Source: Axinella damicornis (Eukaryota; Porifera; Demospongiae; Axinellida; Axinellidae). From it: a stretch of 64,000 bases of DNA. Position numbers and translations under genes: made by a program. The notes below the pieces were generated by a model. That model did not search any database. It saw nothing but the letters and a program-made list of their open reading frames with translations, and had not been told where the DNA came from. The DNA lies in the NCBI GenBank assembly GCA_963931865.1, contig OZ007505.1:20419969-20483968 (forward strand), written 5' to 3'. The stretch's first letter is position 1. Each line of letters opens with the position of its first letter. Shown here in pieces: positions 1 to 13,313 of the stretch.

Positions 1-113
1 ACAGTGTGTCACCCTGCGGACCTGATGACACAGTTATCGACAGTGTGTCACCCTGCGGACCTGATGACATGGTCATCGACAGTGTGTCACCCTGATGACA
101 CGGTCATCAACAG
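1..113. repeat. 40-bp tandem repeat
   Basis: About 2.7 copies of a unit beginning CAGTGTGTCACCCTGCGG; the last copy lacks the middle. It probably lies in an intron of the minus-strand PDZ/C2 gene. Confidence 0.8.
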
Positions 114-291
114 TGTGTGGTTTAATTGACAGCTTTTCCTGGCTGTACTATGATGAGAGCCGTGATGTAGCCTACTGCTACGTACGTGTATATGCGATAT
201 CACCTGATGCACTGAGATCTGTCAACAGCTAGCTACGTACATATACCTCTGAATGGCCTCAGAAAGCACCTCAGAAGGTGGAAATTTTCCT

Positions 292-319
292 GGGGGGGGG
301 GGGGGGGGGGGGGGGGGGG
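292..319. repeat. Poly-G run (28 nt)
   Basis: Uninterrupted G homopolymer. Similar runs are at 769-789 (C), 5299-5318 (C), 29677-29703 (G), 42468-42515 (G), 43884-43915 (G) and 44503-44534 (G). Confidence 0.9.
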
Positions 320-1075
320 CATGCCCCCAGGCCCCCTAGTAACGTAAACTTTGCGATGAATACCCCGGCTAATGCATATTATTTAATCCGCTCTCTCAAA
401 GCCAGTCCATTATTCACATGACAAGACTGCAAGCAAGTATGTGCCACCTGAGAATGAGTGCAAATATCTCGAGTTTGACCGTTGGGTGTGGAATTCAAGA
501 ATTGTCATACCTGAACAGAAGTGATACCTTACAAACCTTCTGCACACAATTGGAAACTTCATGTTTCAAGATGACCGCTAGAAAATGGTCTTATCCCAGC
601 ATTTATACACTTCTCAGACCTCATTACTATTGTTTCAGCTGTTTTAAAGCTATTCATTAAATTTGGCCCCACCTCTTAGCGTTCAAAGTCGTCGTATATA
701 CGGCAGTTGGTCACTCCCACACTTTGGATGTGGGCATATATGAACACTGTATACACAATAGCATGTGTCCCCCCCCCCCCCCCCCCCCCAAATGATCATG
801 CATCGGCTGTACTGTAAAACGGACAGAGAGATGCCCTGGCGATGTAGCTGCACGCTATCCTTCTGTGCAGGGTATGTGTTCTATGACACCTCTAGTTGGC
901 AATTGGTAAAGGACCCATTGTTCAGCCAGGATGTGATCATGTACTGTAGTTGAATTCTTGCTAATGAGTGGGCGTAGTTATAGAGTCGCAAATCTACCCA
1001 GGCAAAACTTGTTGCTTAAAACGCCACACAATAGTCCTCTGGAAGAGGTGGGACATGCGTACTGCATTTACATAC

Positions 1076-3506
1076 CTCTCATCAGGGATGAGGTAGGTGT
1101 TAATAAAGACGTCAGAGCTGCTTCCAACCTCTGTAGAGGACTGGACCTTCACTTGGTGCAGATTCACCTCCAAGCTCTCCTCCGCACACTTGTACTCAAA
1201 GGACAGCTGTGGGTACAATTGGGAAGGGTGTGTGTGTGATGTGTATGTTACATTCCACAGGGTATAATGTTATATAAAATGTGGAATGTACAGGATGGAG
1301 AAACTTCCTGTCCAGGAAGTCGGTAGTTTCATGATGGGCCAGTATTGAGACTGATTGTAGTGTAAACACAACCAGGACAACAAACTTGTTGCTTTGCAGA
1401 CAGAATTCTTGGCTCTGGACCAATCCTGTTCTTGGCCACCACCAGCCTCATTCCCAGGCAACCACCAGCAATCTAGCCTCATTCCCGGGCCCCTACCAGC
1501 AATCTAGCCTCATTCCCGGGCCCCTACCAGCAATCTAGCCTCATTCCCGGGCCCCTACCAGCAATCTAGCCTCATTCCCGGGCCCCTACCAGCAATCTAG
1601 CCTCATTCCCGGGCCCCTACCAGCAATCTAGCCTCATTCCTGGGCCCCTACCAGCAATCTAGCCTCATTCCTGGGCCCCTACCAGCAATCTAGCCTCATT
1701 CCCAGGCCCCTACCAGCAATCTAGCCTCATTCCCAGGCAACCACCAGCAATCTAGCCTCATTCCCAGACAAGTACACAGGAGAGACCGTGGGGTTACCAA
1801 TCAATAACTTAGCTCTCCTGCTAACACCCTCACATGTGGAGAAGGGTGTGTGTGTGATGTGTATGTTACATTCCACAGGGTATAATGTTATATAAAATGT
1901 GGAATGTACAGGATGGAGAAACTTCCTGTCCAGGAAGTCGGTAGTTTCATGATGGGCCAGTATTGAGACTGATTGTAGTGTAAACACAACCAGGACAACA
2001 AACTTGTTGCTTTGCAGACAGAATTCTTGGCTCTGGACCAATCCTGTTCTTGGCCACCACCAGCCTCATTCCCAGGCAACCACCAGCAATCTAGCCTCAT
2101 TCCCGGGCCCCTACCAACAATCTATAGCCTCATTCCTGGGCCCCTACCAGCAATCTAGCCTCATTCCCGGGCCCCTACCAGCAATCTATAGCCTCATTCC
2201 TGGGCCCCTACCAGCAATCTAGCCTCATTCCCGGGCCCCTACCAGCAATCTAGCCTCATTCCCAGGCCCCTACCAGCAATCTAGCCTCATTCCCAGACAA
2301 GTACACAGGAGAGACCGTGGGGTTACCAATCAATAACTTAGCTCTCCTGCTAACACCCTCACATGTGGAGAACATGCAGAGTGATGCTATAATGCTTTCC
2401 TTACCTCTACCATCCCATTAGGCAAGCTGGCAAAAAAGTCACCAAAATCATCTGTCAAAGAAATATCTGGAACTGCTGATCTCCTTTCAGTGCCCTCTAC
2501 AGTTCTAGACGCTGGCAGAGTGATGGAACGAGGTCGGGGGCGCTTCTGGTTGGCTGGAGGCCGGAGGGAAGAGGAGCTTCGCGATGGCTCTTCCAGGGAT
2601 GACAGGGGGGAGCTCGAGGTTGGTAGAGAGAGAGTGGGAGCTGGGAATTGTTTCGTCTCCATGTTTGCGCTGGATGGACCTGGCATAACTGTCACATGGT
2701 CATTGCTGGTTGTCACATGATCATCAGTTGGAGTCACGCAATTATCACTGGGAGTCACATGACTGACGTCTGTGTGTTTGCCCTGTGGTTAAGGGTATGA
2801 TAGAAGCATTAGCTTCAGGACAGAAGCATTAGCTTCAGGACAAACACAGGAAGAAGGCATGCACTAGGGTGTATATTATATGCAGGACCTGGAGCACATT
2901 ATGATGGGCACATGAATTCCTGGCAGGTGCACTGTAGACCAGCAACTGGCTCATGAGGCATTCATGCTGAAATCAGGGCTGGCGCCAGGTATTTCAGAGT
3001 GGTACGGCCACTGCTGAAGGCAGTGCATAGAGGCGCATAGTGCAGATCACTCCGCGCGAAGCGTGAAATAAATTTTTCACCTTCATTTTTCAGTTAGCAG
3101 GATGAGCTCTCCGTAGCACCTTCGTGCTTTGCACTGCACTGCCACTATTCTGCGTGACTGTCTCACTCTCGACATAGAAAGGAAAATGTAAGTTGGCTGG
3201 AAGGGTAGCTACATCACGAGCATCTCGTTGCACGTTGCTTGAAGGTTCGGCGCGTTAGTCCTGTCTCCTTCCGTGTGTGTTGGTCTCGTCCCTAGACCAT
3301 GAAAATCGTAGACTCGCTCTGTCCAGGCTGGCCTTATGGTCACGGCTTTGGTCGGCAGAAGCCTCAAGGAGGAAACTTTGGATGTAGCTAGCTATGCGCT
3401 CGTAAGTCAAAATCCCAACAACGCCATTTTTCCTCCTCAAAAACTGGTACGGCCATGGCCGTACCAGCCGTACCAGTGGCGCCGGCCCTGGAAATGTATT
3501 TCTCTC

Positions 3507-3541
<35 letters not shown>

Positions 3542-3922
3542 GTCTATCTATCTATCTATCTGTCTGTCAATATATTAGACTCGTACCCAGGCACTCGGCA
3601 TGGGGAGAAGAGCACCTGGTATCCACTGTTTGCACATGCATGGCTACCCAGGTGCTATACTAGTCCGCACTGCATGATTGTACATTAACGAAACACGGGA
3701 GTCGGAGGCAGATTAAAGTGGCCTATCGCCATTCACAGACGTGGAAACCATGGCTTTGCATGATGCTACAGTCATATACTTCGCTGAATATTCTTAGTGC
3801 TGTTTCAGCCCACTATCTCAATGAACTTTACACAGAATGTAATGAAACTGCTTGCACATGTGTGAACAGCTAGCGGGTACCAGGCACTCTTCTGCCCGTA
3901 TCGAGCACCTGGGCTATCTATC

Positions 3923-3967
<45 letters not shown>

Positions 3968-6900
3968 AATAGGCTATTCAACATTTGAATCAATTTGTCG
4001 ATCCTGATTTGCATTGTCTGGGGATGTCTTGTAACAGTAATCTGTAGTGACTCAGCATTGAAGGTATTAAATAACTCCCCAGTTTCAGAGGAAACATTAC
4101 TGGAAAGGAAGTTCATACACTGGGAGTTTCCAATGAGGATACTTTGAATCCCCTTTGCTTATCACACCTGCCACATCCTGTTGTGCTATGTGGCAGAAAC
4201 AGGTGGAGGCTGGAGCTGGAGTAGAGCTCCAAATTTAAACTTCAACTACGAACCTCATAATTAACCCCATCTCATGCAAGATCAGGCCCCGTGTGGAATG
4301 GAACAATATATGGGAAATTCATTGGGACCCTCACTTTAGAAAAGGTATGGAAAGTTGAAAGGTGTATACAGTGGGATCTGTCTATAGTGGTCACTGTTTA
4401 AGGCAGTCACCTCGGAGGTGGCTGCCTTAAACAGTGACCACTATAGACAGGTTATGGTCACTAATGCTGGTCCCAGTTGCGCTAACCCAGTACAAAATGC
4501 CACCTGTCTATATATGGCCAAGAAATACATGTGGTCCCAGGGTGACCGTGCACTATAGACCGGTTCTGCTGTCCACTTACGTACATGCTAATGTAGCATA
4601 TGCTGAAGCTATGAATTGCTGTGTCCTGAAATGTCCCTTAATCAGAACCTCCTCTTTATCCCACAGCTGTAGACTTGCTCCATTGAAAATGTATGGAGAG
4701 CAACAGTGGAATATGGGGCCGTATTACACTCCCTGTATTACACTCTTACTGTACCACTACCCCATGCTGTTAAGTGATCACATGACTCATACACATGCAT
4801 GTGGATACGAACGCTACATCCAGTACCTTTTTCTTTTTCCTTCTCACGTCTGCACGCAGAGTTGCAAAACGGCCGGCCAAGAACCTACATCCTCTTTGCG
4901 GCCATTTCAGTTTACTACAAAGGGAAGACGAGAGAGACAGGCAAACCGACTGAGTAGCAATACTGCCACTCTAGACACAGCAGGGCATGTACTTTTATGT
5001 ACTGTGTTTGACAACACAGAAACTACAGTTTGTTGTGCAACTGTGTCCATCAATATTTACAGTTGTTTAGTTTAGTTCATCAATTTTGATTCAATTAACA
5101 AGGTTGTACATGTAGGTCAACAGCACTGACATATTACAGGCTGCACAAATTTTTGGCAATAACTAGCCTTGTCCCAGCTAGCCCTTTGCCACCTCCAGCC
5201 TTTGATCTATGGTAGTATGCAATAAGGAGCTGGGAAATTTGGTCACGTGATGACAGGTAGGCACATGAGGGGCCCCCTTTGTCTGCCTCATGTCACCACC
5301 CCCCCCCCCCCCCCCCCCTTCTGATGTAGAAGTGGGATTGGCTGCAAACGATGGATTGGATCTCCCCTCTGGAGAAGAGGTCAGAACTGCCCTTCCCTTT
5401 GCTTTCATCTATGACAGTGAAAGAAACAGTACAATATGCCCACCCACCCACCTGCACTGCTTCACGGCTAGCTCAATCTCCTGCTGGTCGTCAGTGGAAT
5501 CCAACGCTCGTCTCACCTCCTCATATGTTGCACCCTCCAGCAGTTTACCACACCACTCCACGACACACAACCCTGGGGGAAAAGCACCTGTACATTAACT
5601 ACTGAATAACCATTAGTGCTATGTTGTTGCTGTGCTGTTGCTATGCTGCTGCTGTGCTGTTGCTGTGCTGTTGCTATGCTGTTGCTGTGCTGTTGCTATG
5701 CAGTTGCTGTGCTGTTGCTGTGCTGTTGCTGTGCTGTTGCTATGCTGTTGCTGTGCTGTTGCTATGCTGCTGCTGTGCTGTTGCTGTGCTGTTGCTATGC
5801 AGTTGCTGTGCTGCTGCTGTGCTGTTGCTATGTGTTGCTATGTTGTTGCTATGCTCTGAAAGTACTGTACAAAAAGCAAGGATCACCCAATACTGCTATT
5901 TGATCACTATGGTTACTTGAAAGAGCAGCACTGCATGCTACAGGACAAAATCTTCAGACTTGCTACACTACATATAGCTACCTATACCTACTTGCACCTG
6001 CACTATCTAGGTCCATATAAGGCAGTGCAGAAGCAGCGAGCTAGGAGAGCGGTAGCAGCTGCTGGGCATGACGGCCTTTCTTCTCAACCTTTAGCAGGCA
6101 CTGGCCCATCATGGGGAAAATATTACAGAGTAGCTGCATTTTAAACTATTATGAACCAAGCTCTTAGCTCAATTATTGCCCGAACGAATGATTGTGTTAG
6201 ATCTTTTTTCATAATGGCATTATATTTTACACTACCTGTGACAAAAATGTGTGTGTGAGAAACATTATATGGTTGAATCACTGAATATATGACGACGATC
6301 ATGACAGTGTAGCGACAGGAGCTTATGAGCGCCACGAATCCTGGTAGCGGCAATGTTCAGACACCTTTCCTAAGAACAGATGTTCTCCAATCAGTAGTGA
6401 TTAACTTTCAAATTGCACATTCGAAATTAATGTGCTGGCAGGTCCACAGGAAAAATAGACAGCTGACGTGATTCTAGCAACTTTAGCACATGATGTGGAA
6501 ACTGCTGCAATATTTGTGACTTGTTATGCTGAAATGTAGTTTTGGGTCATTTATACACATGCAGTTACATCAAAGGTAGGCACACAGAGTAGTGCCCGCT
6601 GAAAGATCAGAAAGCCCTTTCTCGTAAATGTCTATCCAAGTACTGGAGGCTGGAACATACAGCATCAATACTGCTTACTGTTCAGGGCGCTAGGGGTAGG
6701 CCACTGTGAATTATGTGTCTATTTTACATCAGGTTGGGACCCAACAGGGTGGCCTTTATAGGGAGCTGGCTCCCACATAGAGCGGCAGAAGTAACAGCGT
6801 GGCCTTAATTTATAGGGAGGTGGCTGCCGGCCTTAGTGTAGAGAGGTTAATAGGGAGGTGGCTGCCAGCCCTAGTGTAGAGAGGTTGACAGGGAGGTGGC

Positions 6901-9589
6901 TGCCGGCCCTAGTGTAGAGAGGTTCATATGGAGGTTGCTGCCACACTAGAGTGACCCTATTACAGAGGTACCACTGTATACTTTGTTCCCAGGCTCAAGG
7001 CTATTAATGTACTCATTCAGCTACCTCCAAAAGGTCCAACGATGCGGAATCTTATTAATGATCGAGGAATTAAGGCTGTATGCAGGTGGCATGAGTAGCA
7101 TTGTAACCCCTGGTATTTGAATGTGGGACGTAGGCAGTCAATATTTCTGGGACTGACAGAGACCCACTTCAGGATCGTGCATGTGAGTTGGGTAGTAATT
7201 TATGAGAAGCCAGGAAGTCCATCCTAATATCTGTGGTTTGGTGTTGAAATTGATGTTTGTACACACTCTTGAGCTGAGTGGCTTCTAATATCCTTCCCAT
7301 TCAGAGAGTGATGCCAAGGAGGGTTTGGGGGATACTTGGACACTCACCACCTCATAAATATCCCCACACACATGATGAGCTAGATGACTGTGAAATTACC
7401 CTCACTAAAGGCGTGTTTACTACTACACGAGACGGACTTGGCATGGGTACTGCTATGTACTAGGCATACATACCCTTCACTATACACACGCAGAGAGCTT
7501 AGCATAGGCAGGCACATTTACTCGAGCACGTATCTTGACCATCTTTGAACTTGTGCAGCAAACATGTTGCCACTCATCAAGCTGTGTCATTGTACTTATC
7601 TGAAGCAGCAAATTCCCTAGGGTGTATTTGCACACACACATGAACTAAAATGTCTGGACAGTATAATTATACTGATGGGTATGACAGTACTTCTTGAGTA
7701 TGCATAAAGATTGTAAAACTACACAGAAGAAATGGACCACATAAGAGGTGCTCGTTCTTCCAGTGGCCGTTTCGCAAGCTGCCCTCCAGCTGCTATCGAG
7801 GTGATTTCGAGGGAGGCACAGTTGCTGAGCTACAAACTTTCATTTCACATTTTTACTTGCTCACCATAAAAGTGCTTGTATTGTACCGCTCCGCAGAGCT
7901 TATTAAAGTTTGGTTTGGGAAATTATACCCTCCTTTGAACATCAAATACCCTACATGTAGTAATTATATCACCTTACACACTCACCTTCGTGGAGCTCCT
8001 CTGAGCATACTCCTGTGATTGCAGTCACCACAGCGTGCAGCCGGCCACATCCGTCACACTTCAGACCTCCAGTGATGTGGGCCCCGATTCCTAGGTCTGG
8101 GATAGATGGAACAACACGCAAATGAGTTGGATCTGAAAATTAAGAAGTTAGTCCAGTCCTCTACTGTGCATGGTTATAATAGGACTGCTTTGGACTGCAA
8201 ATTGCTTGGAGCACACATAATTATTCCACGTATTTACATTTTGCTTGCAAAAGCACGGAAATAGTCCCACAGTACGGCATGATGAGGTCACTCTTTACCG
8301 TTGACAAGTTCTCTTGTGTAGGAATCTCTCCTCAGTGTTATCCGTCTCACAGCAATGGCATTCCTGCTATCTGCACTGCAGTCGTCCCCCAGCACTTCAG
8401 CAGTCTCACCTGAGCTTGCTAACGAGTCATCTTCCTGTGTAAAATGGATTCTTGGTAATCAGTTGCATGATAGCACAACAAAATGCTTAGCAACCACTCC
8501 TAGAAACTAATCTCCATATGTGAGGGAGAGGTTATCTTTGGACCAACTCCCTGTTAATGAGCTTGCAATAAATATGTCGCTATAACTAGTGGAATGCAGT
8601 GCCGAACATGATCCCCATGGAGATAACAACTCCCTCTTAATCAGCCTGCAACGTGTCACTATGCTTACAATTTTTGCCACTTCACGTCAACATGAAAACA
8701 CTATATTTGGCAGCCTGGGTGTCAGAAGGCACATGTTAGCCTGTTGCAGTGTATTGTGGCAGCGTAACAAGGTATCTACATGGCATTGTGCTACCTCAAG
8801 CAGACATGCATCCATTCAGCTGGCTACATGTATTGTGTGGCAGCTATGTTCAGTAGGGATCACAGGGCTTGTTGTATACGTATACAATCTTGAGGTAAAC
8901 TACACCCATGCATGCATGTGTGCACACACTCACACAGCAAGTACGTCGTTGCAACATGCATCAGGTATACTAGTGACAATTTACCAACTCCAATACAATT
9001 TATGCTAGTTCTACACAGGCTCTCAGCGAGTGATTAATAATTATTTTCTAGTGTTCTGGATTATATGTTTTGCTGCTCTTTCTAGTTCATTACAGCTCAC
9101 ACATCTGTAATGTACTTTGACTCGAGGCGATCCTGATGGTGGGCATTCCTGTTTGTGCATGGAACTAATGCCCACACTTGCTATCTACACTATTATCAAG
9201 TGATATCCACAGCACGTTGGTCCTACCTCAGCCGACGCATCTCTTCTTGTAACGCTGGCATCGTCGCATGCATCGCCGATGGAGCCGGCGGAATCTGCTG
9301 AGTAGAGGGTAATGACGCTCTCTATCTCGCTCTTTACTTCATCCGGCAACGCATTCGCAGCCAGGCACTGCAGTGGGAGGGGGTTGAACAGCGGTGGAGG
9401 GATTACGATCTCCGGTATGTCTGGCAGCGAACTGGCTGAATCTGTCTTCATCGCACGTACGGTTGCCGTCATCACGGTCGCACCGTTCATCTTTGCGGCC
9501 GTGGAGTACAGAAAGACGTTATCGTCCGCATTCACCGGTGACTCCATCATGACCAAGGGATCCCTCAGGAGAAAGCGTCCTTCTGGCAT
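1076..9589 (-). CDS. RIM-like PDZ and C2 domain protein (5' part; continues past left edge)
   Basis: Seen exons, in transcript order: 9589-9227, 8434-8299, 8132-7986, 5572-5452, 2782-2405, 1206-1076. Phases agree except between 5452 and 2782, where at least one exon is unmodelled (a candidate is near 5310-5390). The start ATG at 9589 has a good context (ACAATGCC). Exons 3-4 encode a PDZ domain (about residues 165-255) with LGIGAHITGG, GRLHAVVTAI and VVEWCGKLLEGATYEEV; the last resembles the EVLEWNG..L.GAT.EEV segment of RIM (Rab3-interacting) PDZ domains. The 2782-2405 exon is Ser/Pro-rich. The 1206-1076 exon begins a C2 domain (LSFEYKCAEESLEVNLHQ, then INTYLIPDE). A PDZ followed by a C2 is the RIM/piccolo arrangement; such proteins scaffold vesicle docking. 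No N-terminal zinc finger is seen. Domain calls are from recalled motifs; RIM orthology is inferred. A minisatellite lies in the intron before the C2 exon. Confidence 0.68.
1226..2371. repeat. Duplicated block with 30-bp minisatellite
   Basis: Two direct copies of a block (about 1226-1840 and 1841-2371) sit in the intron before the C2 exon. Each contains a 30-bp minisatellite (unit AGCCTCATTCCCGGGCCCCT plus about 10 nt) at 1467-1765 and 2066-2295. The unit starts like one arm of the dispersed foldback family described below, so the array probably grew from half a foldback element. Confidence 0.85.
2974..3490. mobile_element. Inverted-repeat DNA transposon remnant (about 517 bp)
   Basis: Ends are imperfect inverted repeats: CAGGGCTGGCGCCAGG on the left and TGGCGCCGGCCCTG on the right, with GTACGGCCA repeated inside both ends. 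GAAAT flanks both sides. Internal sequence (GGCAGTGCATAGAGGCGC, TTTGCACTGCACTGCCAC) reappears inverted in the element at 35071-35596, so the two are one family. No transposase is seen; CAGGG ends hint at hAT/CMC but the class is unproven. Confidence 0.65.
3503..3571. repeat. (TATC)n microsatellite
   Basis: TATC/TGTC tetranucleotide array. A second (ATCT)n array is at 3917-3967. The 3.6-5.2 kb stretch otherwise shows no exon I can support. Confidence 0.9.
4370..4449. mobile_element. Near-perfect hairpin, MITE-like
   Basis: Arms of about 33 nt (CTGTCTATAGTGGTCACTG and its complement) are separated by a few bases. The CAGTGG..CT.TATAGTGGTCAC start resembles ends common in Tc1/mariner-pogo type elements; a related sequence ends the repeat block at 6760-6975. 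Confidence 0.6.
5622..5850. repeat. TGCTGT/TGCTAT short-unit array
   Basis: Runs of TGCTGTTGCTATGCTG-type units of 6-12 bp. All forward frames stay open (Cys/Leu/Ala-rich) only because of the repeat. Confidence 0.9.
6760..6975. mobile_element. DNA transposon end with subterminal repeats
   Basis: Three to four tandem copies of a roughly 55-bp unit (GGGAGGTGGCTGCC...CTAGTGTAGAGAGGTT) end in ATTACAGAGGTACCACTGTA, a terminus typical of mariner/pogo-like elements. No matching left end was found. Confidence 0.5.
6976..7985. other. Intron of the RIM-like gene, nothing further recognised
   Basis: This lies in the long intron between the two PDZ-coding exons. No exon, RNA gene or clear repeat could be supported on either strand. 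Confidence 0.5.
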
Positions 9590-9610
9590 TGTTGCAAGAA
9601 GTGCGAATTA

Positions 9611-11147
9611 GGCCCTCCGTATTTCCCGGAACGGAACGGACCGGAACGGAACGTTCCGGATCGGAAACACCACCTTATTCTACGGAACGGACCAAGGGTC
9701 AAAGTACAGCTAGGACTGTCGCCGGCCGCGCCATGAGGAAAGGTGAACTGAAGCTGTCGTGAGGAACGTTTTTTTTGGACACACTTTCGACTTACATGTA
9801 GGATAGAGTGGACGAGTATTTATGGAAGTTGTAACAGAGACTGAAGGAGCTGGTATTTGCCGCTGAAAGACCCCCATGAACTCAGCCCGACTTGAAACTG
9901 GCACCCCTGATTATTACTTTGTCATGATAGTCATTTAACTGTCAATGGCAGGTTTGTATTTGGTTGGAATTGGTTGAACTTGAGCCCATCATGTGCACAT
10001 GAGCATGGTAATATCGTACAAAATAGTTTTGCAACCAGTCCTGTACGCATCTTCTTTCTTCAGCCACCCCATAGTTCCGTGTCTTATATCTATGGCCACC
10101 CACATTGGCCATAACTTTGCTTGCTGCTTTACCAGGTAGAAGGTTTCTGCTGGTGGCAGTCAACAAGTCATCTGTGTAAAGAATGAAATTCATAAGAAAA
10201 TGAACTCAAATTAAGCCTGTCCTCAAGGGGGTTACCCCATTTTAAGTTACGATACTACACTTGTGCAATAATCATCCTGAGGTGTGCGTACTTGTGCATG
10301 TAGACTCGTGCATGCCAGTGACTGGTGTATGCATATATACGTGGATGCATCATGTCATCTTGTAATGTCCATGTGAGTTGAGTTCTCGTGTAACTGTTCT
10401 CTGTGGACATCAGTTAGCATCCACTACCGGAGTACTCTGAACCCCTAACTCTATACTTACCATCATCTCCCACCCACCCAGCCCCCCCTCCCACTGTTGA
10501 CGCAATGCTTTGGCACCGACAAGATCTCCAAATGGGCTGGGTGCATGGCAGAGTGGGATCACATATGCACGCTGTCATTCTGTGAACATTTTCCCCATGG
10601 GAGAAGGCTGCTCTGCACTTTCAAAGCGGCCTTATACTGACTGTGAGTAAATTACTTACAGACAACTACGTGCCTGTACTCAAAAACACTATGTAATTAT
10701 GCAGCATCACCAAGAATATCAGGTTCAATTCACTCTAATAGTTGAGTCCAGTAGAGAAGTCTGCATTTGCTGACATTGTCAGTAGACTCAGTACTACAGC
10801 AAAATTCTTTCAGTGTGCTGCTACCTTTGTCAAGGTATTCCATGTCTACTACTGCATGTGCATGTACTACATGTCCAAGATCATTGGTACGTACAAGGTG
10901 AAGATTCTCCTCAGGACAAACTTTGGTAGTCTCACGGGGCCAGACCTAACTGGTGGGAAGTTGTGAAGTCACATTCAATCCACATCTACCTTCATTGTTT
11001 CTGTCTGTCGCCCTGAAGAAAGTAGTGGGAGCGAAGTTGTAGTCCTAGCTGTACTTTGACCTTTGGTCCGTTCCGTGGAATAAGGTGGTGTTTCCGGTCC
11101 GGAACGTTCCGTTCCGTTCCGTTCCGTTCCGGGAAATACGGAGGGCC
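9611..11147. mobile_element. Non-autonomous Mutator-like element (1537 bp)
   Basis: Terminal inverted repeats of about 107 bp (9611-9717 and 11041-11147) begin GGCCCTCCGTATTTCCCGG and contain CGGAACGGAACG stretches; right-arm copy number differs slightly. The element is flanked by an exact 9-bp duplication, TGCGAATTA, at 9602-9610 and 11148-11156. Long inverted repeats plus a 9-bp duplication fit the Mutator (MULE) superfamily. The 1.3-kb interior has no transposase-like frame. It sits about 20 bp upstream of the RIM-like ATG and about 200 bp from the first SDH gene, so it split their shared upstream region. Confidence 0.8.
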
Positions 11148-11349
11148 TGCGAATTACTCGGAATTTACGCACCGATGTCAGTGGATGTGTAACTTCCTGA
11201 AGGGTTACGTGCATACCTAGTTAACCTTTGACCTAACCTGTAAAGTACATGACCTTCGCCTCACAGGTACTAGGTACGTTGACGAGAGCATTCCATCCAG
11301 GGGGTACCAAAATCCTTAGCAGACTTGCGTTATTTTGCCACAGGGGGAT

Positions 11350-13260
11350 ATGTCAGGTGTACTGCATCGTGTCCTGGTGCTGGGGTCAGGGTTCACATCT
11401 GGTCCACTGGTGGAGTACCTCACAAGAGATGGCTCTGTAGCAGTCACTGTGGGTGGGTGGACCTCTGTTGCTTCCTCCCATTGCAACCCACCCTCTATTT
11501 TAGACCGATGCAAGGCTCATTTCACAACGAGGCTCATTTATCACACGACCATTAAAGCACACACGGAACACCACTCCCACACACACTCCATGTCCACAAA
11601 CACACACACATTACAAGCTTCCATCATTGAAGAACAAGCTCAGCATCTTGCAAGGACCTACCAGAACACGACAGCCATAAAGATTGACGTGCAGTCTTTC
11701 GGAGCCCTGGTTGGGCTGATACCTGGCCATGATCTAGTGATCAGGTTAGCTCACTCCTTCCCTCCCTTCCTCCTCCACCTCCTTCCTTCCTCCCTCCCTC
11801 CTCTTCCTTCCCTCCTTCCTTTTCCCTCCCTCCCCCCTTCCTTCCCTCCCTCCTTCCCTCCCTCCCTCCTTCCCTCCCTTCCTCTTCCCTTCCTTCCTCT
11901 TCCTTCCTCCTCCCCCTCTCCCCACCTCAACCACTGTGAGGTGGGAAGTGCCTGGGAATGGTGCTACAGATATTGTGTAATCCACATCTGGCTGTATTGT
12001 TCCACATCTGAATTGCAATGGGAGGGAGGGAAGAAGGGATGGATGGGTCAGTTGTACTGCAAAAAATTAGGCAACTAGAGGTGCTCAGCAGAGCACGTAC
12101 CCCGTGCGCTACTTTTATTATGGCGTACTGCCGATTTTGAATACACAGCATACATGAGATAGCTATAGGGCCTATTGATTTTTGTCTCGGCACCGAAGTG
12201 CCGAGACACAGTGCTGGATGCGTAGGTACGTACGTACGTACGTACGTCGCTTTTCACAATGCGCCCGCGCACCAAGTGCTGCATGCTCTTCTACACTCTG
12301 TGTCAAATGTATTTATAGCCTGCAAGTAGATCTTCAAAAATGATTATGGGTTTGCATGGCTGCTCATGAATCCTCTTATCAAGACTGCCGCTAGTAGCTA
12401 TAGTACTTAATTCAGGACAATGAATACTCACTCCTCCAGTGTGCTGCACTCAGCCATCCCAAGTGCATACTAACTCACTCAGCTCTAGCTATATAGATAA
12501 GTGCTGAAAGAATTGGCCAAGGTGTTGACTAAACATCAAGCCCAGACACGACCATACTGCTTTCACCCTTTGGGTGAACATTCCTGACCCACCCCTTGCT
12601 CACACAGAATCTCCTAGGATATTGTCATGACGCTCACTTAAGCTGAAAGTCTCATAGCTAACAGGTTTTGCAGTAGCAGCTGCCATGTCCTCTGCATGAT
12701 TCCAGCTGATACCAAGTCGTGCCGAGACACATCAAGTCTTTTAAAGACTCACTTGTTAATACAGCATGCATGTGCGCGCTATATTCTACGCAGAACGAGA
12801 TATCTTAAGTTGTGGCAGGGTGTGGTCAAGTTGTATAAATTAGAACAGGGCAAATTATCGACTTTCACGCAACTTTTCTCAGCCTCTCGAGTGGATCTCT
12901 GTTCTGTGGGTTATGTAGACGCTGAATTCTGACACTTCTAAGCCTTCAACAAGGCCTTCACTGCTCAAACTGCTTGGACAGACTGACAGACGGACGGACA
13001 GACAAACTGATCACTCTACCCCTGCTGCCCATGCGCACGGGGTAATTATTGAACAATGAAGATGGTTTATGCTGTTCGTAATGCAAATAGCAAACTAGAC
13101 ACAAACACATACACAATGTCATGGAAACACACACATGCAAACCCATAATATAAGGTTGGGGTAGGAATGCTTAACCACTAACCAAGTAAAGGATATGAAT
13201 GCATGCACGCACACACGCACACACACACACACACACACACGCACACACACACACACACAC

Positions 13261-13313
<53 letters not shown>

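Noticed and set aside
4434..5075. A 213-aa plus-strand open frame
   Set aside because: Starts inside a hairpin element, has random-looking composition and no motif or splice context.
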